From contig URTU01000093.1 of the NCBI GenBank assembly GCA_900550925.1, positions 1 through 6,926 of the forward strand: 6,926 nucleotides of DNA. Direction: 5' to 3'. The translations under genes and the position numbers were made by a program. The notes below the pieces were generated by a model, which ran no database searches, was not told where the DNA came from, and saw nothing but the letters and a program-made list of their open reading frames with translations. This document shows positions 1-6,662 of this stretch, one piece after another. Numbering within the stretch: the stretch's first letter is position 1; each line of letters starts with the position of its first letter. Source of the stretch: an uncultured Alistipes sp. (GTDB lineage Bacteria > Bacteroidota > Bacteroidia > Bacteroidales > Rikenellaceae).

Positions 1-324
1 GTAGACCGCATCGCTCAGATTGACGGTCATCGTCTGCGGGTTGAAGTGGTCGGTGAGGTGCCCGCCGACATGCGTGACCTTCACGTTGTGGATGTTGTTG
101 TCGCGCAGCATCTTCTCGGCGACCTCGGCGCCCGTGAGTCCGCCGGGGAACTGCACGCGCGAGTATTTGCGGAAGACCGACTGCAGACGGGCCTGCACGA
201 GGTATCCGGCGATGCCGATGACGATGATGAGCACGAACATGCCCATCGTGGCGGCGTCGTACCGCGACGCTACGGGCTCCGTGGTGTAATAACCGCTTTG
301 GAGCAGGTTGAAAATCAGCAGCAT
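1..324 (-). CDS. YugP-like membrane-anchored zinc metallopeptidase, N-terminal part (cut by window edge)
   Basis: Read on the minus strand from ATG at 324, this frame stays open for 108 codons to the window edge, so the C-terminal part is missing. Residues about 28-43 are a hydrophobic membrane segment. It is followed by a basic, aromatic stretch (VFRKYSR, residues 50-56) and the block GLTGAEVAEKMLRDN (62-76), then VKVTHVGGHLTDHFNP (81-96) and NLSDAVY at the edge. This order matches the N-terminal half of the neutral zinc metallopeptidases of the YugP family as I know them. The zinc-binding HExxH motif of that family would lie beyond the edge, so catalytic competence cannot be judged. Met27 or Met29 are alternative starts that would put the membrane segment at the very N-terminus, as is usual in the family. 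No promoter is visible in the 77-bp gap after the dehydrogenase stop, so the gene is probably co-transcribed with it. Cellular role unknown. Confidence 0.85.
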   Translation of the reverse strand, partial: MLLIFNLLQSGYYTTEPVASRYDAATMGMFVLIIVIGIAGYLVQARLQSVFRKYSRVQFPGGLTGAEVAEKMLRDNNIHNVKVTHVGGHLTDHFNPQTMTVNLSDAVY

Positions 325-348
325 AATTTTTCAATTTCAGTGTCTGCG

Positions 349-388
349 CTTCGATTCTTCCGGACATATTCGGCCCCGGATTTCGAAG
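349..388 (-). other. Intercistronic stem-loop between dehydrogenase and YugP-like gene
   Basis: CTTCGA (388-383 on the minus strand) pairs with TCGAAG (354-349). Inside it TCCGG (380-376) pairs with CCGGA (363-359), giving a two-part stem with an internal bulge and a loop of about 12 bases. There is no U-tract after it, so it does not look like an intrinsic terminator. In a dehydrogenase-peptidase transcript it could be an mRNA processing or stabilising structure. The pairing is seen in the sequence; any function is inference. Confidence 0.35.
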
Positions 389-401
389 ACGGACAGGGTT
401 G

Positions 402-1163
402 TTATTTCGTATTCCGGCAGGTGTAGTATGCACCGGCCTGTTGAGCCGGCATCAGTACTATATCATTAACGTTCATGTGGGCCGGTAATTGTACGATCCA
501 GGCGATCGTTTCCGCAATATCCGCGCCGGTCAAAGGTTCGACGCCGGTATAGGTCTTGTCGGCTCGCTCTTGATCGCCGTGGAAACGCACCAGCGAAAAT
601 TCGGTTTCGACCATGCCCGGACGGATCTCCGTGACCTTGATGCGGTGGCTCAGCAGGTCGGCACGCATGGCTTGCGAAATGGCGTGTACGGCGTGTTTCG
701 ACGCGCAATATACGGCGCCGTTTTCGTAAGGCTCGGTTCCGGCGATCGATCCGATGTTGATTACGTGTCCCCCGCCTGCGGCGATCATTTTGGGTGTGAT
801 GATGCGGGTGACGTAGAGCAGTCCCTTGACGTTCGTGTCGATCATGGCGTCCCAGTCGCGCGTGTCGCCCCGGTCGATGTGCTCGAGCCCGGCGGCCAGT
901 CCGGCATTGTTGACCAGCAGGTCTATCGGCCGCTCTTCGGGCAGCGAGCCGAACATCTCTTCGCACCGGCTGTTGTCGCGGATGTCGAAACATAATGTCC
1001 GCACCTCGGCGCCGAACTCTGCGGCAATCGAATCGGCGGTTTGCTGCAGGCGGTCGCCGCGACGTCCCGTCACTACCAGGTCATAACCGATCGATGCCAA
1101 TTTGCGTGCCGTAGCCTGTCCGATTCCCGACGTGGCACCTGTAACGATTGCAAGTTTTTTCAT
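402..1163 (-). CDS. Short-chain dehydrogenase/reductase, YdfG-like (3-hydroxy acid / serine-type dehydrogenase)
   Basis: A complete 253-residue classical SDR, the usual length for the family. The cofactor motif TGATSGIG is at residues 8-15, and GRR at 33-35 after the second beta strand suggests NADP(H) rather than NAD(H). NNAG is at 85-88, Asn111 lies in TNVKG, and the catalytic set is Ser139 (NIGSIAG), Tyr152 and Lys156 (YCASK). The stretches SLPEE, IDLLVNNAGLA, DW-MIDTN-KGL-Y-TR and LPAHMNVNDIVLMP closely follow Escherichia coli YdfG, which oxidises L-allo-threonine, L-serine and 3-hydroxypropionate and reduces malonic semialdehyde. A cytosolic oxidoreductase on a small 3-hydroxy acid is therefore likely; the real substrate is inferred. 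The ATG at 1163 begins MKKLAIVTG, the normal N-terminus, and sits about 22 bases downstream of a good promoter. It is the first gene of a probable two-gene minus-strand unit. The end is TAA at 404-402. Confidence 0.93.
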   Translation of the reverse strand: MKKLAIVTGATSGIGQATARKLASIGYDLVVTGRRGDRLQQTADSIAAEFGAEVRTLCFDIRDNSRCEEMFGSLPEERPIDLLVNNAGLAAGLEHIDRGDTRDWDAMIDTNVKGLLYVTRIITPKMIAAGGGHVINIGSIAGTEPYENGAVYCASKHAVHAISQAMRADLLSHRIKVTEIRPGMVETEFSLVRFHGDQERADKTYTGVEPLTGADIAETIAWIVQLPAHMNVNDIVLMPAQQAGAYYTCRNTK

Positions 1164-1185
1164 GTCGTATTGCGTTTGTGAAAGA

Positions 1186-1216
1186 CAAATGTACTAATTG
1201 TGCCGCAGTTTTGCAA
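1186..1216 (-). promoter_or_regulatory. Bacteroidota-type promoter of the dehydrogenase gene
   Basis: On the minus strand, TACATTTG (1193-1186) matches the -7 consensus TAnnTTTG. TTGC (1216-1213) lies exactly 19 bases upstream as the -33 element. Transcription would start within a few bases downstream, leaving a leader of roughly 15-20 bases before the ATG at 1163. It diverges from the lspA promoter about 100 bases away. Confidence 0.7.
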
Positions 1217-1312
1217 GCGTGCTGCCCCATATTCGCATCGTCGTGCGGAGGTTGTCCGAGGAGGCGTTGTCGGGGTGATGTGTGGACGCTGAGGGATGAA
1301 TTGTGACGACAG

Positions 1313-1345
1313 TTTGCATGTTTCTCGTTTTTTTGCATATCTTTG
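1313..1345 (+). promoter_or_regulatory. Bacteroidota-type promoter of lspA
   Basis: TTTG at 1313-1316 and TATCTTTG at 1338-1345 are separated by 21 bases and fit the Bacteroidota -33/-7 consensus. The element ends 22 bases before the ATG at 1368. It lies downstream of the in-frame ATG at 1296, so that upstream ATG would not be on the transcript. This supports the 1368 start. Confidence 0.7.
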
Positions 1346-1367
1346 TACGATTACAAAGTGTTTATCG

Positions 1368-1964
1368 ATGAACGGCAAGAGGGTTTCGATATTGATAATC
1401 GCGCTGGTAGTTGTCGACCAGCTGCTCAAGATATGGGTCAAGACACACATGACCATAGGTGAATCGATCGTGGTATTTCCCGACTGGTTCCAACTGCGGT
1501 TCGTCGAGAATCCCGGCTTTGCGTTCGGCATGGAGCTGGGGTGGTCCTGGGGCAAACTCTTTCTGAGCCTGTTCCGGATCGTGCTGGCGGTGGCCGTGGG
1601 GTGGTATATCGTCCACCTGCTCAAAAGCAAGGCCCCGAAGGGTGTTGTTGTGGCATTTGCAATGGTCATGGCTGGTGCCGTGGGCAACCTTCTCGACGGA
1701 GCTTTCTACGGGCTGCTCTTCTCGGCGTCGACACCCGACACGGTGGCCGCATTCGGCGGGCATTACGCCGGATTCCTCCACGGACGCGTCGTCGACATGT
1801 TCTACTTCCCGCTCTTCCGCTGGGACAACGTCCCCGGATGGCTCTCCTTCCTTTTCGATGGCGAAAACTATTTCTTCGGGCCGATATTCAATCTGGCCGA
1901 TTCATATATCACGGTGGCGGTACTCTATCTTATTATTTTCCAGTACAAGTATTTCAACCGCTGA
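1368..1964 (+). CDS. lspA: Lipoprotein signal peptidase (signal peptidase II, LspA)
   Basis: This 198-residue inner-membrane aspartic peptidase removes signal peptides from diacylglyceryl-modified prolipoproteins, cutting just before the lipidated cysteine. The N-terminal segment (residues 5-18) carries the conserved Asp17 of VVVDQLLK. The family block RFVENPGFAFG is at 44-54, and further membrane segments lie near 66-85, 92-108 and 180-192. The catalytic aspartates are recognisable as Asp143 in GRVVDMFY and Asp178 in FNLADSYI. The segment between NLLDG (107-111) and HGRVVD (138-143) is longer than in the proteobacterial enzyme, and the LF-WDNVPGW-SFLFDG stretch (149-165) adds another insertion. 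I recall similar insertions in other Bacteroidota LspA proteins. Asp110 is followed by Gly where many homologues have Arg. The start at 1368 is preferred over 1296 because of the promoter position and because MNGKRVSILI is a normal LspA N-terminus. The gene has its own promoter and is followed by another promoter, so it appears monocistronic. Confidence 0.96.
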   Translation: MNGKRVSILIIALVVVDQLLKIWVKTHMTIGESIVVFPDWFQLRFVENPGFAFGMELGWSWGKLFLSLFRIVLAVAVGWYIVHLLKSKAPKGVVVAFAMVMAGAVGNLLDGAFYGLLFSASTPDTVAAFGGHYAGFLHGRVVDMFYFPLFRWDNVPGWLSFLFDGENYFFGPIFNLADSYITVAVLYLIIFQYKYFNR

Positions 1965-1997
1965 TCTTTCAGCTGTCTGCCTGCAATATCTGCAGCA

Positions 1998-2029
1998 TTT
2001 GGCAATCAAAACATAAAAACATATATTTG
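1998..2029 (+). promoter_or_regulatory. Bacteroidota-type promoter of the protease / PorV-like unit
   Basis: TTTG at 1998-2001 and TATATTTG at 2022-2029 are separated by 20 bases, matching the -33/-7 consensus. The ATG of the protease follows 41 bases later after an A/T-rich leader. No convincing terminator separates this site from lspA. A 5-bp stem (GCTGA 1960-1964, TCAGC 1969-1973) overlaps the lspA stop but has no U-tract, so some read-through from lspA is possible. Confidence 0.7.
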
Positions 2030-2070
2030 CGAACTACGAACCGAAAACCATTAAAATATATTTTAAATTT

Positions 2071-5000
2071 ATGAAGTGGAGATTTTTACTTTTGACATGT
2101 GTCATGGCGGTGATGGCGGCTTGTTCCGAGGCACCGGTCGATGAGCAGATGAACATCGACGGCTCGACGCCTTCGCAGATGCTGACACAGAAACCAGTAG
2201 TGCTGTTCAGCGCCAACTATGCCGTACCGGGCGAGATACTCGTGAAGTTCCGTTCGACGACCGGCGATGCGCTGCCCGAGGCTGCAACCATGAATAGTGA
2301 CGGGTTGAGCCTGGGTGTTGAGAACATGGACAACTTCCTGGCCGAAATCGGAGCCAGCAGCATGGAACGTCTTTTCCCGAATGCCGGACGCTTCGAGGCG
2401 CGTACCCGCAAGGCCGGTCTGCATTTGTGGTACAGGATAGTTTTCGACAAGTCGCTGCCGATGGCGCAGATCGGAAACAAACTCGCGACGATGCCCGAGC
2501 TGGCCGTAGTCGAGTATGTGCAGGAGGTTAAAAGTATCGACGGCGATCAGATTCCTGTTGAGGCAGAGCCGCAAGTTTCGGCATCGACCTCATCGATCGA
2601 ATATCCGTTCAATGACCCGATGCTCGATCTGCAGTGGCACTATCAGAACGACGGAAGCCTGATCTCGAAGGCTGTTGCCGGCGCCGATGTTAATGCGGTA
2701 ACGGCATGGCAGCGTGAGAAGGGTTCGCGCGATGTGATCGTTGCGGTTATCGACGGTGCGGTGGATTATGACCACGAAGACCTCAATGACAACATGTGGT
2801 TCAACGAGGCCGAAGTGAACGGTACGCCCGGTGTCGATGATGACGGCAACGGTTATGTGGACGACTATTTCGGCTACGACTTCTGCAACAGCACGGGCGG
2901 TTATTTCAGCGCCGATGACCACGGAACGCACGTTGCCGGAACGATTGCGGCCGTAAACAACAACGGTATCGGCGTCAGTGGTGTAGCGGGCGGTTCGGGT
3001 TCGAACGACGGTGTGCGCATCATGAGCCTGCGTATGTTTGATGGTGACAACAGTGCGTCGACCTACAATGTTGCCCGTGCATTCAAGTATGGGGCCGACA
3101 ACGGTGCCGTAATCTGCCAGAACAGTTGGGGTTATACATCTCCGTTCTCGGAGAGTTATTGGAACAGTGTTTTCTCGTCGCTGAAAGAGGCAATGTATTA
3201 TTTCATTGACTATGCCGGCATGAATGAGGATGCTACGGTTCAGGAAGGACCGATGGCCGGTGGCCTTGTGGTCTTCTCGGCCGGCAATGAGGGACACCGT
3301 GAGGGTGATGCAACGTTCTTCCCCGGAGCTGACGAGGGCGTTGTGGCGGTTGCTTCGATGGGTATCGACTATAAACCTGCATACTATACCTGTTATGGTA
3401 CCTGGGTGGATGTGACGGCCCCGGGCGGTGATGATTACTTTACGGGATCTACCGGCCAGGGTTCGGTGCTCAGTACGCTTCCCAACAACAAGTACGGTTA
3501 CATGGAGGGAACGTCGATGGCTTGTCCGCATGTGTCGGGTATAGCTGCCCTGGCAATATCGTATGCCGAACATCGCGGTGTGGAGTTGAAAGCGGCGGAC
3601 CTGAAGCGAATGGTCATCGAATCGACTCACAACTTCGATGCGTATATGGTCGGCAACAAGGCTGCAACCGTATATGATGAGTATGGCAACACATTCACGT
3701 TCAATCTGAATATGGCGGATTATCGCGGCAAGATGGGCTCGGGGTATGTTGATGCGGCGATGCTGCTCGACCAGATCGAGGGGATTGTGACTGTTCCGGA
3801 AGACCATGTCGATCCGGCAGCGATCAGCGGCTTCGAACAGACCGGCGCGAGCGTTTCGACGGCTACGATCGAATGGCAGGTGACGGCCGACTATGTTGGC
3901 GATCCCGTCAAACTGTATAACGTATACTGGAGCGAGGAGCCGCTGCAATATGCAAGCAACGGCGCCGTGCAGAATGCTGCGGTCAAAGTCCAGAGCGTTA
4001 AGGTTGAGGACAAGGGTGTAGGTGAAACGCTCTCATGTACGATGAGTTTGCTGCAGCCCCAGACGACATATTATGTTGGTGTTGTCGCCGTCGACCAGTG
4101 GAACGGGGAGTCGGAACCCTATACGGGTACGGTGGTAACCTCCGACCGCGAACTCCCGGCCAAGATTACCGATGTGACCGTTTCGAACATCGAATACACG
4201 TCGTTTGTGGTTAAATGGACCGCTACGGCCGACTGCATCGGATCGATGATCCCGCGCTACAAGGTTATGTACAGCACCTCGTCCGACATGTCGGGGGCCA
4301 AGAGTGCGCTGGTAACGGGCCGTTCGGTAGGATCGGCTATGAGCACCACGATCAAGGGTCTGACTCACAATACGAAATATTATGTGGATGTGATAGCCAT
4401 AGACCAGTGGTCGCAGGAGTCTGAACCGGCCCGCATCGAGGTTAAGACCAAGGAGAATCTGCCGCCGGTGATTACGGCCGTGAACGGAACGTCGCTTGTT
4501 ACACAGTACTGGAGCCGCGGATCGCTCGAATTTACGGTTGAGGAGCCCAACGGCGATGAGTGGAGTGCTGAGATAGCAAACGATGAGGCGGGATTGCTGA
4601 CCCTGACCCGTGACGGCAACAAGCTGACCGTAACGCTTGTGGGCAACCGGCAGAATGTCAATCGCGACTATGCGGCCCAGCTGGTGGTAACGGATGCTGT
4701 CGGCATGTCGGCCGAACCGGTTGACCTGACCTACCGCATTATAGGCAATGTGGCTCCGGTAGCAAGAGAGATTGAAGATATATATATGGGCGCTACGGGC
4801 GTATCGCAGAACATCGACCTGAGTATCTATTTCAGCGACGAGAACGGCGAGACGCTGTCGTATGAGGTTACGGTAAACGGATCGTCGGTAAAGACCTCGG
4901 TAGACGGCAATACGCTGGTGGTGACGGGTTCGAAATTCGGACTGTCGACCGTTACGGTGGTGGCCACCGACGCTGCGGGCGATACGGCCCGGACCTCGTT

Positions 5001-5271
5001 CCAGGTTATGGTGCGCGACAACAGCAAGGAGGTCGAGATCTATCCCAACCCGGTCTACAACGACATGAATATCCGCATGGGCCAGAGTGTCAAGGGTACG
5101 ATCAGTGTTAAGATGTATGGTTCGTCGGGTTCGCTGGCCCTTGAGACTACCGCTACGATCGAGCCGTTCTCTCCGGCGAAGATAGATGTTTCGTCGCTGG
5201 GCGCAGGCAGCTATGTTGTCGAGGTTGAGTACAACGGAACGGTCTACAAGAGCAACATTGTTAAAAAGTAA
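2071..5271 (+). CDS. Multidomain subtilisin-like (S8) serine protease with lipoprotein-type signal and T9SS C-terminal tail
   Basis: A 1066-residue exported endopeptidase. The signal peptide ends in MAAC-SE, placing a lipidation cysteine at residue 18. Residues about 43-155 form a prodomain beginning PGEILVKFR, a start typical of subtilase propeptides. The S8 domain (about 205-570) has Asp228 (AVIDGAVDYDHEDL), His284 (DDHGTHVAGT), the oxyanion-hole Asn406 (FSAGNEG) and nucleophile Ser482 (EGTSMACPHVSG), so the triad is complete. DDDGNGYVDDYFGYDF (256-271), an acidic loop common in such enzymes, may bind calcium. Two related Fn3-type domains follow (about 583-691 and 697-794), then two Ig/cadherin-like domains (about 796-893 and 895-982). 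The last ~80 residues begin VEIYPNPVYNDMNIRM and end in a basic VKK, the pattern of the T9SS type A sorting domain. The PorV-like gene starts 15 bases after the stop. The substrate is unknown; a surface or secreted role in protein breakdown is inferred. Confidence 0.93.
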   Translation: MKWRFLLLTCVMAVMAACSEAPVDEQMNIDGSTPSQMLTQKPVVLFSANYAVPGEILVKFRSTTGDALPEAATMNSDGLSLGVENMDNFLAEIGASSMERLFPNAGRFEARTRKAGLHLWYRIVFDKSLPMAQIGNKLATMPELAVVEYVQEVKSIDGDQIPVEAEPQVSASTSSIEYPFNDPMLDLQWHYQNDGSLISKAVAGADVNAVTAWQREKGSRDVIVAVIDGAVDYDHEDLNDNMWFNEAEVNGTPGVDDDGNGYVDDYFGYDFCNSTGGYFSADDHGTHVAGTIAAVNNNGIGVSGVAGGSGSNDGVRIMSLRMFDGDNSASTYNVARAFKYGADNGAVICQNSWGYTSPFSESYWNSVFSSLKEAMYYFIDYAGMNEDATVQEGPMAGGLVVFSAGNEGHREGDATFFPGADEGVVAVASMGIDYKPAYYTCYGTWVDVTAPGGDDYFTGSTGQGSVLSTLPNNKYGYMEGTSMACPHVSGIAALAISYAEHRGVELKAADLKRMVIESTHNFDAYMVGNKAATVYDEYGNTFTFNLNMADYRGKMGSGYVDAAMLLDQIEGIVTVPEDHVDPAAISGFEQTGASVSTATIEWQVTADYVGDPVKLYNVYWSEEPLQYASNGAVQNAAVKVQSVKVEDKGVGETLSCTMSLLQPQTTYYVGVVAVDQWNGESEPYTGTVVTSDRELPAKITDVTVSNIEYTSFVVKWTATADCIGSMIPRYKVMYSTSSDMSGAKSALVTGRSVGSAMSTTIKGLTHNTKYYVDVIAIDQWSQESEPARIEVKTKENLPPVITAVNGTSLVTQYWSRGSLEFTVEEPNGDEWSAEIANDEAGLLTLTRDGNKLTVTLVGNRQNVNRDYAAQLVVTDAVGMSAEPVDLTYRIIGNVAPVAREIEDIYMGATGVSQNIDLSIYFSDENGETLSYEVTVNGSSVKTSVDGNTLVVTGSKFGLSTVTVVATDAAGDTARTSFQVMVRDNSKEVEIYPNPVYNDMNIRMGQSVKGTISVKMYGSSGSLALETTATIEPFSPAKIDVSSLGAGSYVVEVEYNGTVYKSNIVKK

Positions 5272-5286
5272 AACAGGATTCGCAAT

Positions 5287-6240
5287 ATGAAAAAGATAGT
5301 TTTATTGGCGGCATCGGTATTGTGCCTTACGGCAGCCGCGAACGCACAGGAAGCGGCATCGTTCCTCGATGTCACAGGCGATACCCGTAGCGCGGCTATG
5401 GGCGAGATCTCGACGGCGATGGAGGCGAGCGCCTTCTCGATATTCGACAATGCAGCGGCGGCCCCGCTCTCGTCGAAGAAGTTCCAGGTAGGTGCATACT
5501 ACTCGCCGTGGGCCAAGGAGCTCACCAAGGGACTCGACAAGAACAATTCGTTGCTGGGCGTAGGTCTCTATTATACTATAGGAGAGAAGCACTCGATACT
5601 TGCGGGCGTACGCTACATGTCGATGCCCGAGAGCGCTGGTTATGACGACCAGGGCAACCCGACCGGCGCAAGCCTCAAACCGAGTGACATGTCGATCGAT
5701 CTGGGCTATGCAATCCGCGCAACGAAGAACCTGGGCGTATCGCTGACGGCCCACTACATCTCGTCGAAGATCGACAACGACACCAAAGCGGGTGCCGTAG
5801 CCTTCGATCTGGGATTGTTCTATCGTCTGGGGCTGGGCAAGAAGTCGAATCTGGATCTTGCGTTCCGTGCAGCCAACTTCGGCACGAAACTCGAGTTTGA
5901 CGGTGTCGGCAGCAACCTGCCGGGCAAGGTGAGTGTCGGCGGTGTATACTCGACGATGTTCGGCGACGTACACTCGTTCAAGGCCGGTATCGACCTGGGC
6001 TACAAGGTTATGGGCGACAAGTTCTTCACCGGAGGTGCCGGACTGGAGTACATGGCGTTCAATACGATTGCCGTACGTGCGGGCTACCACTTCAGCGACA
6101 ACAAGGCGTTCAATTACGCAACGGTTGGAGCCGGAGTGCGTGTGATCGATATGCTGCAGGCCGATTTCGCATATCTTCTGGGCGGCGACAACTGCCCGCT
6201 GAAGGGGACCTATCGCGTTGGATTGAGCGTGCGGTTCTAA
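5287..6240 (+). CDS. PorV/PorQ-family outer-membrane beta-barrel protein
   Basis: A 317-residue protein with a clear signal peptide (MKKIVLLAASVLCLTAAANA, cleavage likely before Gln21). The mature protein starts with SFLDVTGDTRSAAMGE (25-40), the kind of D-R-A-MG motif found at the N-terminus of PorV/PorQ proteins. It continues with alternating amphipathic strands (GVGLYYTIG, ILAGVRYMSM, VSLTAHYISS, LGLFYRLGLG, AVRAGYHFSD) and ends in VGLSVRF, a C-terminal Phe beta-signal for the BAM machinery. In the type IX system PorV accepts cargo from the SprA translocon and delivers it to the attachment complex by recognising the cargo's C-terminal domain. Several paralogues per genome are usual, so this need not be the core PorV. 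It sits 15 bases after a gene whose product ends in a T9SS tail and has no promoter of its own, so co-transcription and a dedicated partnership are likely but inferred. A general FadL-like transport role is the alternative. Confidence 0.8.
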   Translation: MKKIVLLAASVLCLTAAANAQEAASFLDVTGDTRSAAMGEISTAMEASAFSIFDNAAAAPLSSKKFQVGAYYSPWAKELTKGLDKNNSLLGVGLYYTIGEKHSILAGVRYMSMPESAGYDDQGNPTGASLKPSDMSIDLGYAIRATKNLGVSLTAHYISSKIDNDTKAGAVAFDLGLFYRLGLGKKSNLDLAFRAANFGTKLEFDGVGSNLPGKVSVGGVYSTMFGDVHSFKAGIDLGYKVMGDKFFTGGAGLEYMAFNTIAVRAGYHFSDNKAFNYATVGAGVRVIDMLQADFAYLLGGDNCPLKGTYRVGLSVRF

Positions 6241-6260
6241 ACAGAGGAGCGTAATTATGG

Positions 6261-6290
6261 AGGCCCGTCTCACGATTGTGGGACGGGCCT
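6261..6290 (+). terminator. Strong hairpin terminator after the PorV-like gene
   Basis: AGGCCCGTC (6261-6269) pairs perfectly with GACGGGCCT (6282-6290). The stem extends inward through TCAC/GTGG with one G-U pair to a GATT tetraloop, giving 13 base pairs. Only a short T-rich stretch (TTCT) follows, which is weak for an intrinsic terminator, but the stability and the position 20 bases after the stop codon make termination the best reading. It also insulates the unit from the rRNA promoters downstream. Confidence 0.75.
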
Positions 6291-6432
6291 TCTGCGTGGA
6301 AGATGGATTCGTATTGCGAGGTCAGGCGCAGCAAGCAGGTTAGGTGTGCGGCCGGGAGGCGTATTTGCGCTGAATGCGGCATGAAATGAGTTGCTGGCTA
6401 ATTTGGCGATCATCAGGCAGATAGGCTGGAGG
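6291..6432. other. Non-coding spacer with no recognised feature
   Basis: Between the terminator and the rRNA control region I see no credible gene, tRNA fold, repeat or promoter on either strand. The short open frames crossing it have no recognisable protein features. It probably serves only as spacing. Confidence 0.5.
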
Positions 6433-6498
6433 CGAAAAAATATTTTAAAAAAAGTTTAAAAAAGATTTGGAAATGTAAATCGAATTGGGTTATCTTTG
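6433..6498 (+). promoter_or_regulatory. rRNA operon promoter P1 with A/T-rich UP-like tract
   Basis: The core promoter is TTTG at 6466-6469 and TATCTTTG at 6491-6498, 21 bases apart. Immediately upstream, 6434-6465 is almost pure A/T with long A-runs, the composition of an UP element bound by the alpha subunit of RNA polymerase in strong rRNA promoters. Transcription from here would give a leader of roughly 375 bases before 16S rRNA. Confidence 0.7.
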
Positions 6499-6610
6499 CA
6501 CCCGCAAAACAGAAGAACACGGCTTTGCAACATAGACCCGAACGGGGATGCGGCCTGAAACGACGGCTTGGCTGAATCGGCGGGACGAGTTGATAAAAAG
6601 AGGCGGTTCA

Positions 6611-6662
6611 AAAAATTTTGCAAAAGTTCTTGATAAAAATTTTGCAACTCGAAAAATTTGCA
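6611..6662 (+). repeat. Short direct-repeat cluster at rRNA promoter P2
   Basis: AAAAATTTTGCAA occurs exactly at 6611-6623 and again at 6635-6647. A third copy missing one T (AAAAATTTGCA) is at 6652-6662. The second copy contains the -33 TTTG of P2. The repeats could be binding sites for a regulator, DNA-curving UP sequence, or copies left by promoter duplication. The repeats are seen directly; their function is inferred. Confidence 0.5.

Noticed and set aside
46..426. Plus-strand open frames over the left edge.
   Set aside because: They are antisense to the YugP-like frame, which carries clear family motifs on the minus strand, and have no recognisable features themselves.
1296..1367. An upstream in-frame ATG that would add 24 residues to LspA.
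   Set aside because: It lies upstream of the promoter -7 element at 1338-1345, and the added residues do not resemble an LspA N-terminus.
1960..1973. A small inverted repeat (GCTGA/TCAGC) at the lspA stop as a terminator.
   Set aside because: The stem is only 5 bp, overlaps the stop codon and has no U-tract.
2590..3948. A 452-codon open frame on the minus strand inside the protease gene.
   Set aside because: It lies opposite the conserved S8 catalytic domain, its product is an Arg/His/Ile/Val-rich string with no recognisable motif, and long antisense frames are expected opposite GC-rich coding sequence.
5302..6273. A 323-codon open frame on the minus strand covering nearly all of the PorV-like gene.
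   Set aside because: The plus-strand product has a signal peptide, family motif and C-terminal Phe; the antisense product has none and shows an Arg-rich shadow composition.
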